Shown piece after piece: positions 1 through 5,705 of a stretch of 9,355 nt of DNA (its first letter is position 1; each line of letters starts with the position of its first letter). Under the pieces are notes generated by a model that worked only from the letters and a program-made list of their open reading frames with translations, did not search any database and was not told the origin of the DNA. Both the position numbers and the translations under genes were made by a program. This stretch comes from VFMC01 sp044359565 (GTDB lineage Bacteria > Actinomycetota > Acidimicrobiia > Acidimicrobiales > Ilumatobacteraceae), in NCBI GenBank assembly GCA_044359565.1, contig JBIKLX010000130.1:1-9355 (forward strand), given 5' to 3'.

Positions 1-189
1 GAACCCGTCGTAGCCGAGCTTCGTCGACAACCGCACCACTGTCGCAGCGCCCGAACCCGCAGCCGATGCCAGCTCGGCCACCGTGCCGAAGGCCACCAGT
101 TGCGGGCGGGCCAGCACTACCTCGGCCACACGCCGCTCGGCCGTGGTGAGCGCGGCCCCCTGGCTGCCGATTCGATCCGCCACCTGCAT
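1..189 (-). CDS. MurR/RpiR-family transcriptional regulator, N-terminal part (cut by window edge)
   Basis: Reading leftward from ATG at 189, the frame stays open for 63 codons to the window edge, so only the N-terminus is present. The translation begins MQVADRIGSQ, continues with LTTAERRVAEVVLARP, and then a helix-turn-helix stretch (residues about 35-60) with TVAELASAAG and ATVVRLSTKLGYDGF. This matches the N-terminal HTH_6 domain of RpiR/MurR regulators, which usually pair it with a C-terminal SIS sugar-phosphate-binding domain lying outside this window. The family mostly controls sugar, amino-sugar or other catabolic genes in response to a phosphorylated ligand. It is divergent from the dioxygenase/aldolase pair with 92 bp between starts, so it is the obvious candidate to control that pair; this is inference. 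The start is chosen because in-frame codons further upstream lack the family pattern and TACACT lies 8 nt before it. Confidence 0.8.
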   Translation of the reverse strand, partial: MQVADRIGSQGAALTTAERRVAEVVLARPQLVAFGTVAELASAAGSGAATVVRLSTKLGYDGF

Positions 190-197
190 CGCCGCGG

Positions 198-203
198 AGT
201 GTA
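198..203 (-). promoter_or_regulatory. Putative -10 element of the regulator gene
   Basis: On the minus strand the hexamer TACACT fits the actinobacterial TAnnnT -10 pattern. It ends 8 nt before the ATG at 189, which would give a leaderless or nearly leaderless mRNA. No convincing -35 hexamer is visible. Confidence 0.4.
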
Positions 204-255
204 GTCGTAGGCCGCAGAGTGCGTCCGACCGGGTCGGCGAGAAAGTGGAACGTCT

Positions 256-265
256 GTTTCAAAAC
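256..265. promoter_or_regulatory. Short inverted repeat in promoter spacer, possible operator
   Basis: GTTTCAAAAC is a 4-2-4 inverted repeat (GTTT/AAAC). It lies just upstream of the TAGTAT -10 hexamer of the dioxygenase gene, in the space between the divergent genes. RpiR-type regulators commonly bind A/T-rich GAAA/TTTC-like dyads, so this may be the operator. The dyad is short and its flanks are not symmetrical, so the call is tentative. Confidence 0.3.
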
Positions 266-268
266 GAC

Positions 269-274
269 TAGTAT
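269..274 (+). promoter_or_regulatory. Putative -10 element of the dioxygenase gene
   Basis: TAGTAT matches the -10 consensus TATAAT at four of six positions and ends 7 nt before the ATG at 282, so transcription would begin at or next to the start codon. A weak -35 candidate, TGGAAC (246-251), lies 17 bp upstream. The ATG overlapping the hexamer (273) is therefore unlikely to be the start. Confidence 0.5.
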
Positions 275-281
275 GCGGAAC

Positions 282-1259
282 ATGACGACCGGGCACGACA
301 CCGACCTCCATCACCGTGTGCACCAGCCTCCTGCCATCGTGGAGTGGCGCACGCACGGGGGCTGGCCGGCGCCGGAACCGGTTGCCTGCATGGACGACCT
401 CGTCGGCCCGGCCGGCCACGCCGCTCGCTCGATGCCCACCGCGGTGCACGACGCCCTGGTCGACTTCGCCGACGAGGCACACCCCAGCGGAGCGTTGCTG
501 GTGCGGGGGGCACCGATCGGCACGGTCGGGTCCACCCCCGCCACACCCAGCGCCATCGGGGCCAAGGACCACACGAGCGAGCTCACCCTCTTGGCCGTGG
601 CCAGGCGCCTGGGCCAGCCGGTCGGCTATCTCCCCGAGCACGGCGGCGACATCGTCCAGAACATCGTGCCCGTCGCCGGCTCCGCCCACCGACAGGTGTC
701 GACCTCGTCGAAGGTGGAGCTGATGTTCCACACCGAGGCCGCCTTCCACCCCCATCGGCCCCGCTATCTGGTGCTGCTGTGCCTGCGCGGCGACCCGGCG
801 GCGCACACCACGCTCTCGTCGATCCGCGAGGTGCTGCCCCTACTCCCCCACGACGTCGTCGACACGCTGTTCGCGCCACGCTTTCGCACGGCGGTCGACG
901 AGAGCTATCTGCACGGGCGGCGCAACGTGCTCGGCGCGCCGATGGCCGTGCTGAGCGGACGCTGCGATCGACCCGCGATGGTGTTCGACGCCGACCTGAT
1001 GGTGGGTGTCGACGGCGAGGCCGACGAGGCGCTGCAGGCGCTCGGCGCAGCGGTGGCCGCCCACAGCACCGCCGTCGCACTGTGTGCCGGCGACGTGCTG
1101 GTCGTCGACAACACGGTTGCCGTGCACGGCCGCACCCCGTTCGTGCCCCGGTTCGACGGCACCGACCGCTGGCTGCAGCGCAGTTTCGTGGTCGCCGACC
1201 TCGCGCCGAGCGCCGGCGAGCGGCGCGGCCGGGTCATCGTCACCGAGTTCGGGGCCTGA
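282..1259 (+). CDS. Fe(II)/2-oxoglutarate-dependent dioxygenase, AsnO/VioC/clavaminate-synthase-like
   Basis: This 325-residue protein has the TauD/TfdA double-stranded beta-helix pattern of the clavaminate-synthase-like group. Seen directly: the facial triad H150-x-E152 in FHTEAAFHPHRPRYL, distal H282 in VDNTVAVHGRTPF, and R296 in DGTDRWLQRSF, 14 residues after the distal His, where VioC-type enzymes hold the 2-oxoglutarate-binding Arg. D236 in VFDADL lies 46 residues before the distal His, the spacing I recall for the substrate-selecting Asp of AsnO. Characterised relatives hydroxylate the beta-carbon of free Asn, Arg or related amino acids, so a soluble cytoplasmic amino-acid beta-hydroxylase is the best call; the substrate cannot be read. 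The gene diverges from an RpiR-type regulator and is followed 60 bp later by a threonine-aldolase-family gene. The start at 282 is preferred over upstream in-frame ATGs at 219 and 273 because the -10 hexamer ends 7 nt before it. Confidence 0.85.
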   Translation: MTTGHDTDLHHRVHQPPAIVEWRTHGGWPAPEPVACMDDLVGPAGHAARSMPTAVHDALVDFADEAHPSGALLVRGAPIGTVGSTPATPSAIGAKDHTSELTLLAVARRLGQPVGYLPEHGGDIVQNIVPVAGSAHRQVSTSSKVELMFHTEAAFHPHRPRYLVLLCLRGDPAAHTTLSSIREVLPLLPHDVVDTLFAPRFRTAVDESYLHGRRNVLGAPMAVLSGRCDRPAMVFDADLMVGVDGEADEALQALGAAVAAHSTAVALCAGDVLVVDNTVAVHGRTPFVPRFDGTDRWLQRSFVVADLAPSAGERRGRVIVTEFGA

Positions 1260-1307
1260 CAGCGGGCCGGCACAACAGCGAGGCACACAACCGACCGGGA
1301 CCCACGG

Positions 1308-1313
1308 CAGACT
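1308..1313 (+). promoter_or_regulatory. Weak -10-like hexamer before the aldolase gene
   Basis: CAGACT ends 6 nt before the ATG at 1320, the same geometry as other starts in the window, but the first base departs from TAnnnT. It could give internal leaderless transcription in addition to read-through from the dioxygenase gene 60 bp upstream. There is no recognisable Shine-Dalgarno; the six bases before the ATG are GGGCCC. Confidence 0.25.
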
Positions 1314-1319
1314 GGGCCC

Positions 1320-2381
1320 ATGCTCGTTCTGCCTCCCGCACCGTCACGCAGTTTCGGTAGCGACAACGCCGCGGGGATGCACCCGCGTGTCCTCGACGCC
1401 CTCGCCGCGGCGAACGACGGTCATGCGGTCGCCTACGGCGCCGACCGGTGGACCGCCGAGTGCACCGATCGCCTCCGCGACCTGTTCGGCCCGCGCACCA
1501 CGAGTCTGCTGGTGTGGAACGGCACCGGCGCCAACGTCACGGCTCTGGCGGCGATGCTGCGACCGGCCGACTGCGTGGTGTGCAGTTCGTGGGCGCACAT
1601 CGCCGTCGACGAGACCGGTGCGCCCGAGCGCATCCTCGGCGCGAAGCTGCTCACACTCCCCTCCTCCGACGCCAAGGTGGTGCCCGAGCAGCTCGACGAC
1701 CTCGCCCATCTCATCGGGGTGCAGCACCATGCCCAGCCCGGTGTGTTGTCGATCACCCAGAGCACCGAACTGGGCACCCTCTACACACCCGACGAGATCG
1801 CTGCCCTCTGCGACGCAGCCCATCGACTGGGCATGCGCGTGCACCTCGACGGCGCCCGGTTGGCCAACGCCACGGCGGCGCTCGGCGGCACGGTCGAGGC
1901 GCTGCGGTCGTTCACGGTCGACGCCGGTGTCGACGTGCTGAGCTTCGGGTTCACCAAAGCCGGTGCCGCGTTCGGCGAGGCGGTGGTGTTCCTCGACCCC
2001 GAACTCGCCACCCGGGCCATGTTCATCCGCAAGCAGGTCACCCAGTTGCCGTCGAAGATGCGGTTCGTCGCAGCGCAACTGCTGGCACTGCTCGACGACG
2101 ACCTGTGGCTCGACCTGGCCCGTCACTCGAACTCGATGGCACGACGCCTCTACGACGCGACGGTGCACCTCGACGGGGTCCGCTTCGACGCGCCGCCGCT
2201 GGTGAACAGCGTCTTCCCGCTGCTGCCACCCGAGGTCATCGTCCCGCTGCAGGAGTGGTGCTCGTTCTACGACTGGGACGTCTCGCGCCATCAGGTGCGC
2301 TGGATGGCGGCGTGGGACACCACGGCCGACGACATCGACCAGTTCGTCGCAGGAGTCGCCGCCGCCCTCGCGGCACGATGA
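1320..2381 (+). CDS. Threonine aldolase family protein (PLP-dependent beta-hydroxy-amino-acid aldolase)
   Basis: This 353-residue protein is full length for a fold-type I low-specificity threonine aldolase. Landmarks: FGSDNAAGMHPRVLDAL near the N-terminus (family SDN..G.hP.v), VWNGTGANVTAL (residues 65-76) for cofactor-phosphate binding, H93 in SSWAHIAVDETGAP as the ring-stacking His, HLDGARLAN (175-183) with D177 contacting the pyridine nitrogen, and LSFGFTKAGAAFGEAVVF with K213 as the Schiff-base lysine. The family cleaves L-threonine and other beta-hydroxy-alpha-amino acids to glycine plus an aldehyde, often with broad side-chain tolerance. Its position 60 bp downstream of an amino-acid beta-hydroxylase suggests it takes that enzyme's product; this is inference. 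I give no gene symbol because true threonine specificity is unproven. The start is the first ATG before the conserved N-terminus, and no better upstream start is visible. Confidence 0.88.
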   Translation: MLVLPPAPSRSFGSDNAAGMHPRVLDALAAANDGHAVAYGADRWTAECTDRLRDLFGPRTTSLLVWNGTGANVTALAAMLRPADCVVCSSWAHIAVDETGAPERILGAKLLTLPSSDAKVVPEQLDDLAHLIGVQHHAQPGVLSITQSTELGTLYTPDEIAALCDAAHRLGMRVHLDGARLANATAALGGTVEALRSFTVDAGVDVLSFGFTKAGAAFGEAVVFLDPELATRAMFIRKQVTQLPSKMRFVAAQLLALLDDDLWLDLARHSNSMARRLYDATVHLDGVRFDAPPLVNSVFPLLPPEVIVPLQEWCSFYDWDVSRHQVRWMAAWDTTADDIDQFVAGVAAALAAR

Positions 2382-2395
2382 TTGCGCGCTGCAAT
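2381..2395. promoter_or_regulatory. Inverted repeat touching the whiB -35 box
   Basis: ATTGC-gcgct-GCAAT is a perfect 5-bp stem with a 5-nt centre. It begins on the last base of the aldolase stop codon and its last base is the first of the TTGACT -35 hexamer. It could be an operator for whiB or a weak terminator for the aldolase gene. There is no T-tract after it, which favours an operator. Confidence 0.3.
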
Positions 2396-2422
2396 TGACT
2401 GTGTGGTCACTTCTGGTACGCT
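2395..2422 (+). promoter_or_regulatory. whiB promoter (TTGACT-16-TACGCT)
   Basis: TTGACT (2395-2400) and TACGCT (2417-2422) are separated by 16 bp, a good match to a housekeeping-sigma promoter. A start near 2429-2430 would give a 5' leader of about 105 nt. This is the best -35/-10 pair in the window. Confidence 0.55.
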
Positions 2423-2453
2423 CAGCTGCAGCACGTCGGTGACGTCTCGCCCC

Positions 2454-2467
2454 TCGACCTCGGTCGA
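2454..2467 (+). promoter_or_regulatory. Hairpin in the whiB leader
   Basis: TCGACCTCGGTCGA is self-complementary: TCGAC pairs with GTCGA around a CTCG loop. It sits in the predicted 5' untranslated region about 65 nt upstream of the whiB start. It may affect mRNA stability or translation. I do not recognise a known riboswitch or leader peptide in the 2423-2533 leader. Confidence 0.3.
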
Positions 2468-2521
2468 ACGGCGGGGACACACTGGGGTCGAGTCATCGAG
2501 TGCACCTGGGATCGTTCGTGC

Positions 2522-2528
2522 AAGGGGG
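2522..2528 (+). promoter_or_regulatory. Shine-Dalgarno of whiB
   Basis: AAGGGGG ends 5 nt before the ATG at 2534. It is the only strong ribosome-binding site before a gene in this window, and it fixes the whiB start. Confidence 0.6.
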
Positions 2529-2533
2529 CACTG

Positions 2534-2839
2534 ATGGCCGCTGTCGAAACTCTGTTCCACCGCATCGTCACCGATGACGCGTGGATGATGAACGCCGAGT
2601 GCAAGGGCCTGACCCACCTGTACTTCCCAGCAGCAGCCGAACGTCCCCAGGCCCGCGAGCGCCGCGAGGCTGCTGCCGAGGCCGTGTGTGCAGCGTGCCG
2701 GGTGCAGTCGACCTGCCGCGAGTTCGCCCGTACCAACCACGAGTACGGCTTCTGGGGCGGCGAGAGCGAAGACCAACGGCATCAGGCCGGGTTCCGCCTC
2801 ATCGCCCCCATCGGCGTTCGCGCCCGCGACGCGGTCTGA
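2534..2839 (+). CDS. WhiB-family iron-sulphur transcriptional regulator
   Basis: This 101-residue protein has the full WhiB signature. Four cysteines, C23, C52, C55 and C61, form the C-x28-C-x2-C-x5-C set that holds a [4Fe-4S] cluster. The Trp/Gly turn GFWGG (residues 72-76) follows, and the fold begins with WMMNAECKGL and LYFP. WhiB proteins sense O2, NO or redox state and act through the housekeeping sigma factor region 4 to control transcription, commonly in cell division, sporulation-like development or stress. The turn is usually GVWGG or GIWGG, so Phe73 is a mild variant. The basic tail after the turn (FRLIAPIGVRARDAV) is short, with only three Arg residues. It has its own promoter and leader and is not obviously part of an operon with either neighbour. 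I cannot assign it to a particular WhiB1-7 class. Confidence 0.93.
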   Translation: MAAVETLFHRIVTDDAWMMNAECKGLTHLYFPAAAERPQARERREAAAEAVCAACRVQSTCREFARTNHEYGFWGGESEDQRHQAGFRLIAPIGVRARDAV

Positions 2840-2862
2840 ACTGCGCTCTCTGAACTGCGGCA

Positions 2863-2876
2863 GCGGCTGACGCCGC
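2863..2876 (+). terminator. Possible weak terminator hairpin after whiB
   Basis: GCGGC-TGAC-GCCGC makes a 5-bp, all-G/C stem with a 4-nt loop, 24 nt after the whiB stop. There is no T-run. It sits immediately before the TACGCT hexamer of the next gene, so it could instead belong to that promoter. Confidence 0.2.
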
Positions 2877-2877
2877 C

Positions 2878-2883
2878 TACGCT
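2878..2883 (+). promoter_or_regulatory. Putative -10 element of the phosphotransferase gene
   Basis: TACGCT is identical to the proposed whiB -10 hexamer and ends exactly 6 nt before the ATG at 2890, so a transcript would start at the initiator. No Shine-Dalgarno is present. Confidence 0.45.
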
Positions 2884-2889
2884 GCACTC

Positions 2890-3960
2890 ATGCCCGCCGA
2901 CGCAGAGCAGCGCGCCGCCGTCGCGTCGGCCTGGGCCGAGTACGGCGACCCGCGGCGCATCGTCGCGCTCGACGAGGTGAGTGCCAACGTCTCGACGAAC
3001 CGCGTGTACCGCATCCACCTCGACGACGCCAGCACCTGTGTGACGAAGGTGTCGTCGTACGGGTCGTACTTCTTGTTCGTCGAAGATCACGATCGCCTGC
3101 ACCGCTGCGCCCGACTGCTCGACGACACCCGCTTCGGCGGGATGCTCGCCGGAGTGTGGACCGAACGAGGCCGACCCGAGCGCATCTTCACCTGGTACGA
3201 CCAATCGATGTGGGCGGTGTTCTACGACGACGTACCGCGCGCCGAGTCGCTCCCCCGCGTGCTCGGTATCGAGCAGGTCGAGAACCTGGGGCGCGAGATC
3301 GCCGAGTTCCACCTGGCCTGCACCGACATCGCCCCCCACATCCCGGGCAGCTCGAAGACCATCAAGAGCGATGCCATCCACCTGCTCGACCTGCTCGAGA
3401 GCCCGTTCGCACCGCGCAACTTCGACCTGCCACCCGAGGCGATCGGCCTGCTGTGGCGCCACACCCACGAGTTCCTCGAGCGACTGGTGGAGGTGGGCTA
3501 CGACGAGTGGCCGAAGATCCCGGTGCTCATCGACTGGAACCTCGGCAATTTCTCGGTCGCGCCGGTCGAGCCGGCAGATCCCGACAAGGGGTTCCGCCTG
3601 TTCAGCCGCTGGGATTACGACTGGTTCCGCATCGAGCCACGCCTGCTCGACTTCTACTTCCTGTCTCGCGTGTCGAGCCGCACCGGCGACCGCACCCGCT
3701 TCACCTACGGTGCCCACACCCTCACCGAGCCCACGTTCCTGGCGCTCGTGCAGGCGTACCGGTCGGTGTTCCCGCTCGCAGCCGACGAGGTGCGCTTCCT
3801 GCCCGAGGTGTACCGCTTCTTCATCCTCAACTACGTCGTGCGCGAGGGAGCCCGATTCTTCCGGCCCGACCTGTGCGCCCAGTTCCGTCGCGACACGGTT
3901 CGTTCGTACCTGCCTTCGTTCGACCGCCACGACTTCTCGCCGCTGTTCGACCTGACCTGA
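2890..3960 (+). CDS. APH-fold phosphotransferase-like protein with degenerate HxD motif
   Basis: This 356-residue protein reads as an aminoglycoside-phosphotransferase/choline-kinase-fold small-molecule kinase. NVSTNRVYRIHL (residues 33-44) and K53 in CVTKVSS fit the N-lobe glycine-strand and ATP-binding lysine. The catalytic loop is PVLIDWNLGNFSV (211-223): D215 and N220 have the D-x4-N spacing of the Brenner motif HGDxxxxN, but the His position is L213 and the Gly position I214. The metal-binding Asp is D242 in SRWDYDWFRIEPRLLDFYF, which resembles the family's D-x-(D/E)-x-G-x-P-x-x-D segment. The C-terminal part is helical and rich in aromatic and Arg residues. I do not recognise the substrate; resistance kinase, amino-alcohol kinase and pseudokinase all remain possible. 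It lies 50 bp after whiB but appears to have its own -10 element. Downstream is an unrelated-looking hydratase gene. Confidence 0.65.
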   Translation: MPADAEQRAAVASAWAEYGDPRRIVALDEVSANVSTNRVYRIHLDDASTCVTKVSSYGSYFLFVEDHDRLHRCARLLDDTRFGGMLAGVWTERGRPERIFTWYDQSMWAVFYDDVPRAESLPRVLGIEQVENLGREIAEFHLACTDIAPHIPGSSKTIKSDAIHLLDLLESPFAPRNFDLPPEAIGLLWRHTHEFLERLVEVGYDEWPKIPVLIDWNLGNFSVAPVEPADPDKGFRLFSRWDYDWFRIEPRLLDFYFLSRVSSRTGDRTRFTYGAHTLTEPTFLALVQAYRSVFPLAADEVRFLPEVYRFFILNYVVREGARFFRPDLCAQFRRDTVRSYLPSFDRHDFSPLFDLT

Positions 3961-4000
3961 CCGTCTCACTCCCCTGGCGCGCTCGCCTGCCGCACCGTGC

Positions 4001-4006
4001 CACGAT
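4001..4006 (+). promoter_or_regulatory. Putative -10 element of the enoyl-CoA hydratase gene
   Basis: CACGAT ends 6 nt before the ATG at 4013, and the 6-nt spacer GCAGGC has no clear Shine-Dalgarno. The hexamer departs from TAnnnT at one base. The preceding gene ends 52 bp upstream of the start. Confidence 0.3.
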
Positions 4007-4012
4007 GCAGGC

Positions 4013-4825
4013 ATGGAGTACACCCAGATCCAGGTGACACGTCGAGGTCCCGTCAGCATCATCACCCTGCACCGGCCCGAGAAGTTGAACGCGTGGACAC
4101 CCACAATGGCCGACGAGCAGGCCCATGCCATCCGGTCGGCCAACGACGACCCGACCATCGGCGCGATCGTGATGACGGGTGCCGGACGCGGCTTCTGCGC
4201 CGGCGCCGACATGGACGCCACCTTCCGGTCGCGGCTCGACGGTGTCGACCCCGGACGCGACACGGCCGGCGGTGTGGGCGGGATGCCCGCCGGTCTCGAC
4301 TGGGTGGCGCTGCTGCGCGAGAGCAAGCCCGTGGTGTGCGCGGTGAACGGTGCGGCAGTGGGCATCGGCGTGACCATGTGCCTGCCCGCCGACCAGATCG
4401 TTGCGTCGACCAAGGCCCGGTTCGGCATGGGCTTCATCACCATGGGCCTGGTGCCCGAGTTGGCGAGTACGCGGCTGCTGGGCGCCCGGGTGGGGTTCGG
4501 CCGCGCCAGCGATCTGTTCCTGTCGGGCCGCCTGATCGACGCAGCCGAGGCACACCGCATCGGGCTCGCCGACCGCCTGGCCGAACCCGACGCCCTGCTC
4601 GACGAAGCCGTCGCCGTGGCCACGTCGTACGCGGCCAACCCCGACCGCCAGTTGCGCATGACCAAGCAACTGCTCACCGAGCACATGGTCGAGAGCGATC
4701 TGCGCCACATCCAGCGCCGCGAGCAGGAACTGCTGGCCGAGTGCTGGGCCTCGCCCGAGCATGCCGAAGCGGTGGCTGCGTTCCTGGCCAAGCGACCCCC
4801 GGTGTTCCGCCCGGCCGACGAGTAG
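4013..4825 (+). CDS. Enoyl-CoA hydratase/isomerase family protein (crotonase fold)
   Basis: This 270-residue protein is the normal length for a single-domain crotonase. It has the CoA-binding opening ITLHRPEKLNAW, the first oxyanion-hole segment GRGFCAGADM (residues 58-67), and the second, NGAAVGIGVTMCLPADQIVAS (N112 to S132). An acidic residue, E149, sits in MGLVPELAST, the position of the second catalytic Glu of classical hydratases. The first catalytic Glu, normally in the GGGxEL segment, is replaced by GIGVTM, with Thr121 or nearby in its place. This points to a CoA-thioester isomerase, hydrolase or side-branch crotonase rather than canonical short-chain hydratase chemistry; the substrate is a fatty or aromatic acyl-CoA in the cytoplasm. 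Its stop codon TAG lies inside the TAGCGT hexamer of the ribokinase gene 10 bp further on. No beta-oxidation partners are visible in the window. Confidence 0.88.
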   Translation: MEYTQIQVTRRGPVSIITLHRPEKLNAWTPTMADEQAHAIRSANDDPTIGAIVMTGAGRGFCAGADMDATFRSRLDGVDPGRDTAGGVGGMPAGLDWVALLRESKPVVCAVNGAAVGIGVTMCLPADQIVASTKARFGMGFITMGLVPELASTRLLGARVGFGRASDLFLSGRLIDAAEAHRIGLADRLAEPDALLDEAVAVATSYAANPDRQLRMTKQLLTEHMVESDLRHIQRREQELLAECWASPEHAEAVAAFLAKRPPVFRPADE

Positions 4826-4828
4826 CGT
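4823..4828 (+). promoter_or_regulatory. Putative -10 element of the ribokinase gene
   Basis: TAGCGT fits TAnnnT and ends 7 nt before the ATG at 4836. Its first three bases are also the stop codon of the preceding hydratase gene. Read-through from upstream is equally possible, and no Shine-Dalgarno is visible. Confidence 0.3.
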
Positions 4829-4835
4829 CGCGGCG

Positions 4836-5705
4836 ATGAGCGCCGAGTTCGACGTGTGTGTGGTGGGCAGCAGCAACCTCGACCTGGTAGCCACGGCCGC
4901 CGTGCTGCCGGGCCCGGGAGAGACGGTGATGGGCCGCGACTACCACGAGCACCCGGGCGGCAAGGGCCTGAACCAAGCGGTGGCGGCGGCCCGCGCAGGT
5001 GCGTCGACCTGCTTCGTCTCGGCGCTCGGCGACGACACGGCGGCCGATGTGCTGCGTGGCGTGATGGACGCCGATGGCATCGAACGGTCGCGGGTGCACA
5101 CCGTCGAGGGCGTGGCCACGGGCCGCGCACTCATCGGGGTCGCCGACAGCGGCGAGAACTCGATCATCGTCGTGTCGGGGGCGAATCGGTCGGTGGTGGC
5201 CGACGACCTACCGTCGGCTGCGGTGGTGCTGTCGCAGCTCGAGGTGCCGCTGCCCACCATCATCGCTGCGTTCCGCGCAGCACGTGCGATGGGCGCCGTC
5301 ACGGTGCTGAACCCCGCACCCGCCCAGGCGCTCGACGCCGAACTGCTCGGCCTCTGCGACATCGTCGTGCCCAATGAGCACGAGGTCGAACTGCTCGGCG
5401 GCGTCGAAGCGGTACTGGCTGCCGGTGCGGGCACGGTGGTGGTCACACTCGGGGCCGAGGGTGCCATGGTGCACGACCGCGACGGCCGCAGCGCGGTGGC
5501 ACCGTTCGCCGTGCGACCAGTCGATACCACCGGTGCGGGCGACACGTTCTGCGGGGCGCTGTGCGCCCGGCTCGCCGCAGGCGACAGCCGCGCCGACGCG
5601 ATGCGTTATGCGTCGGCTGCTGCTGCGCTGAGCACCACCACAGCCGGTGCCGTGCCGTCGATCCCCAAGCGGGCGGACGTGGAGGCGTTCATCGCCGCAG
5701 GGTGA
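4836..5705 (+). CDS. rbsK: Ribokinase (PfkB family carbohydrate kinase)
   Basis: This 289-residue protein is close to the usual length of about 300. It has both PfkB signatures: HPGGKGLNQAVAAARAG (G41-G42-K43, N46 and neighbours, sugar binding) and DTTGAGDTFCGAL (residues 240-252) with D246 as the catalytic base in the anion-hole loop. NPAPA (159-163) and N180-x-x-E183 in VPNEHEVELLG, the Mg/phosphate NxxE motif, are diagnostic of ribokinase-like enzymes. The N-terminal VVGSSNLDLV is the usual ribokinase opening. It phosphorylates ribose at O5 using ATP to feed the pentose phosphate pathway or PRPP; a related pentose or nucleoside substrate cannot be excluded. There is no ribose transporter or ribose regulator beside it; the RpiR-type regulator is 4.6 kb away. 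The last 17 bp overlap the end of prmA on the opposite strand. The start at 4836 is preferred over the in-frame ATG at 4761, which would lie inside the hydratase gene. Confidence 0.9.
   Translation: MSAEFDVCVVGSSNLDLVATAAVLPGPGETVMGRDYHEHPGGKGLNQAVAAARAGASTCFVSALGDDTAADVLRGVMDADGIERSRVHTVEGVATGRALIGVADSGENSIIVVSGANRSVVADDLPSAAVVLSQLEVPLPTIIAAFRAARAMGAVTVLNPAPAQALDAELLGLCDIVVPNEHEVELLGGVEAVLAAGAGTVVVTLGAEGAMVHDRDGRSAVAPFAVRPVDTTGAGDTFCGALCARLAAGDSRADAMRYASAAAALSTTTAGAVPSIPKRADVEAFIAAG

Noticed and set aside
1344..2480. A 378-codon minus-strand frame opposite the aldolase
   Set aside because: The plus strand encodes an intact PLP enzyme with all catalytic residues; the minus frame is a compositional shadow.
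2890..3960. Calling the APH-like gene an antibiotic-resistance kinase
   Set aside because: The HGD motif is degenerate and the context is chromosomal metabolism; nothing points to a drug substrate.
3976..3987. GGCG-cgct-CGCC as a terminator after the phosphotransferase
   Set aside because: A 4-bp stem without a T-run is expected by chance in DNA this rich in G and C.
2782..5130. A 782-codon open frame on the minus strand
   Set aside because: It lies opposite three recognisable genes, has a scrambled Arg/Ser/Pro-rich composition and shows no domain.
4823..5705. Linking the ribokinase to the RpiR-type regulator as a ribose system
   Set aside because: They are about 4.6 kb apart with five unrelated-looking genes between them, and no ribose transporter or isomerase gene is present.
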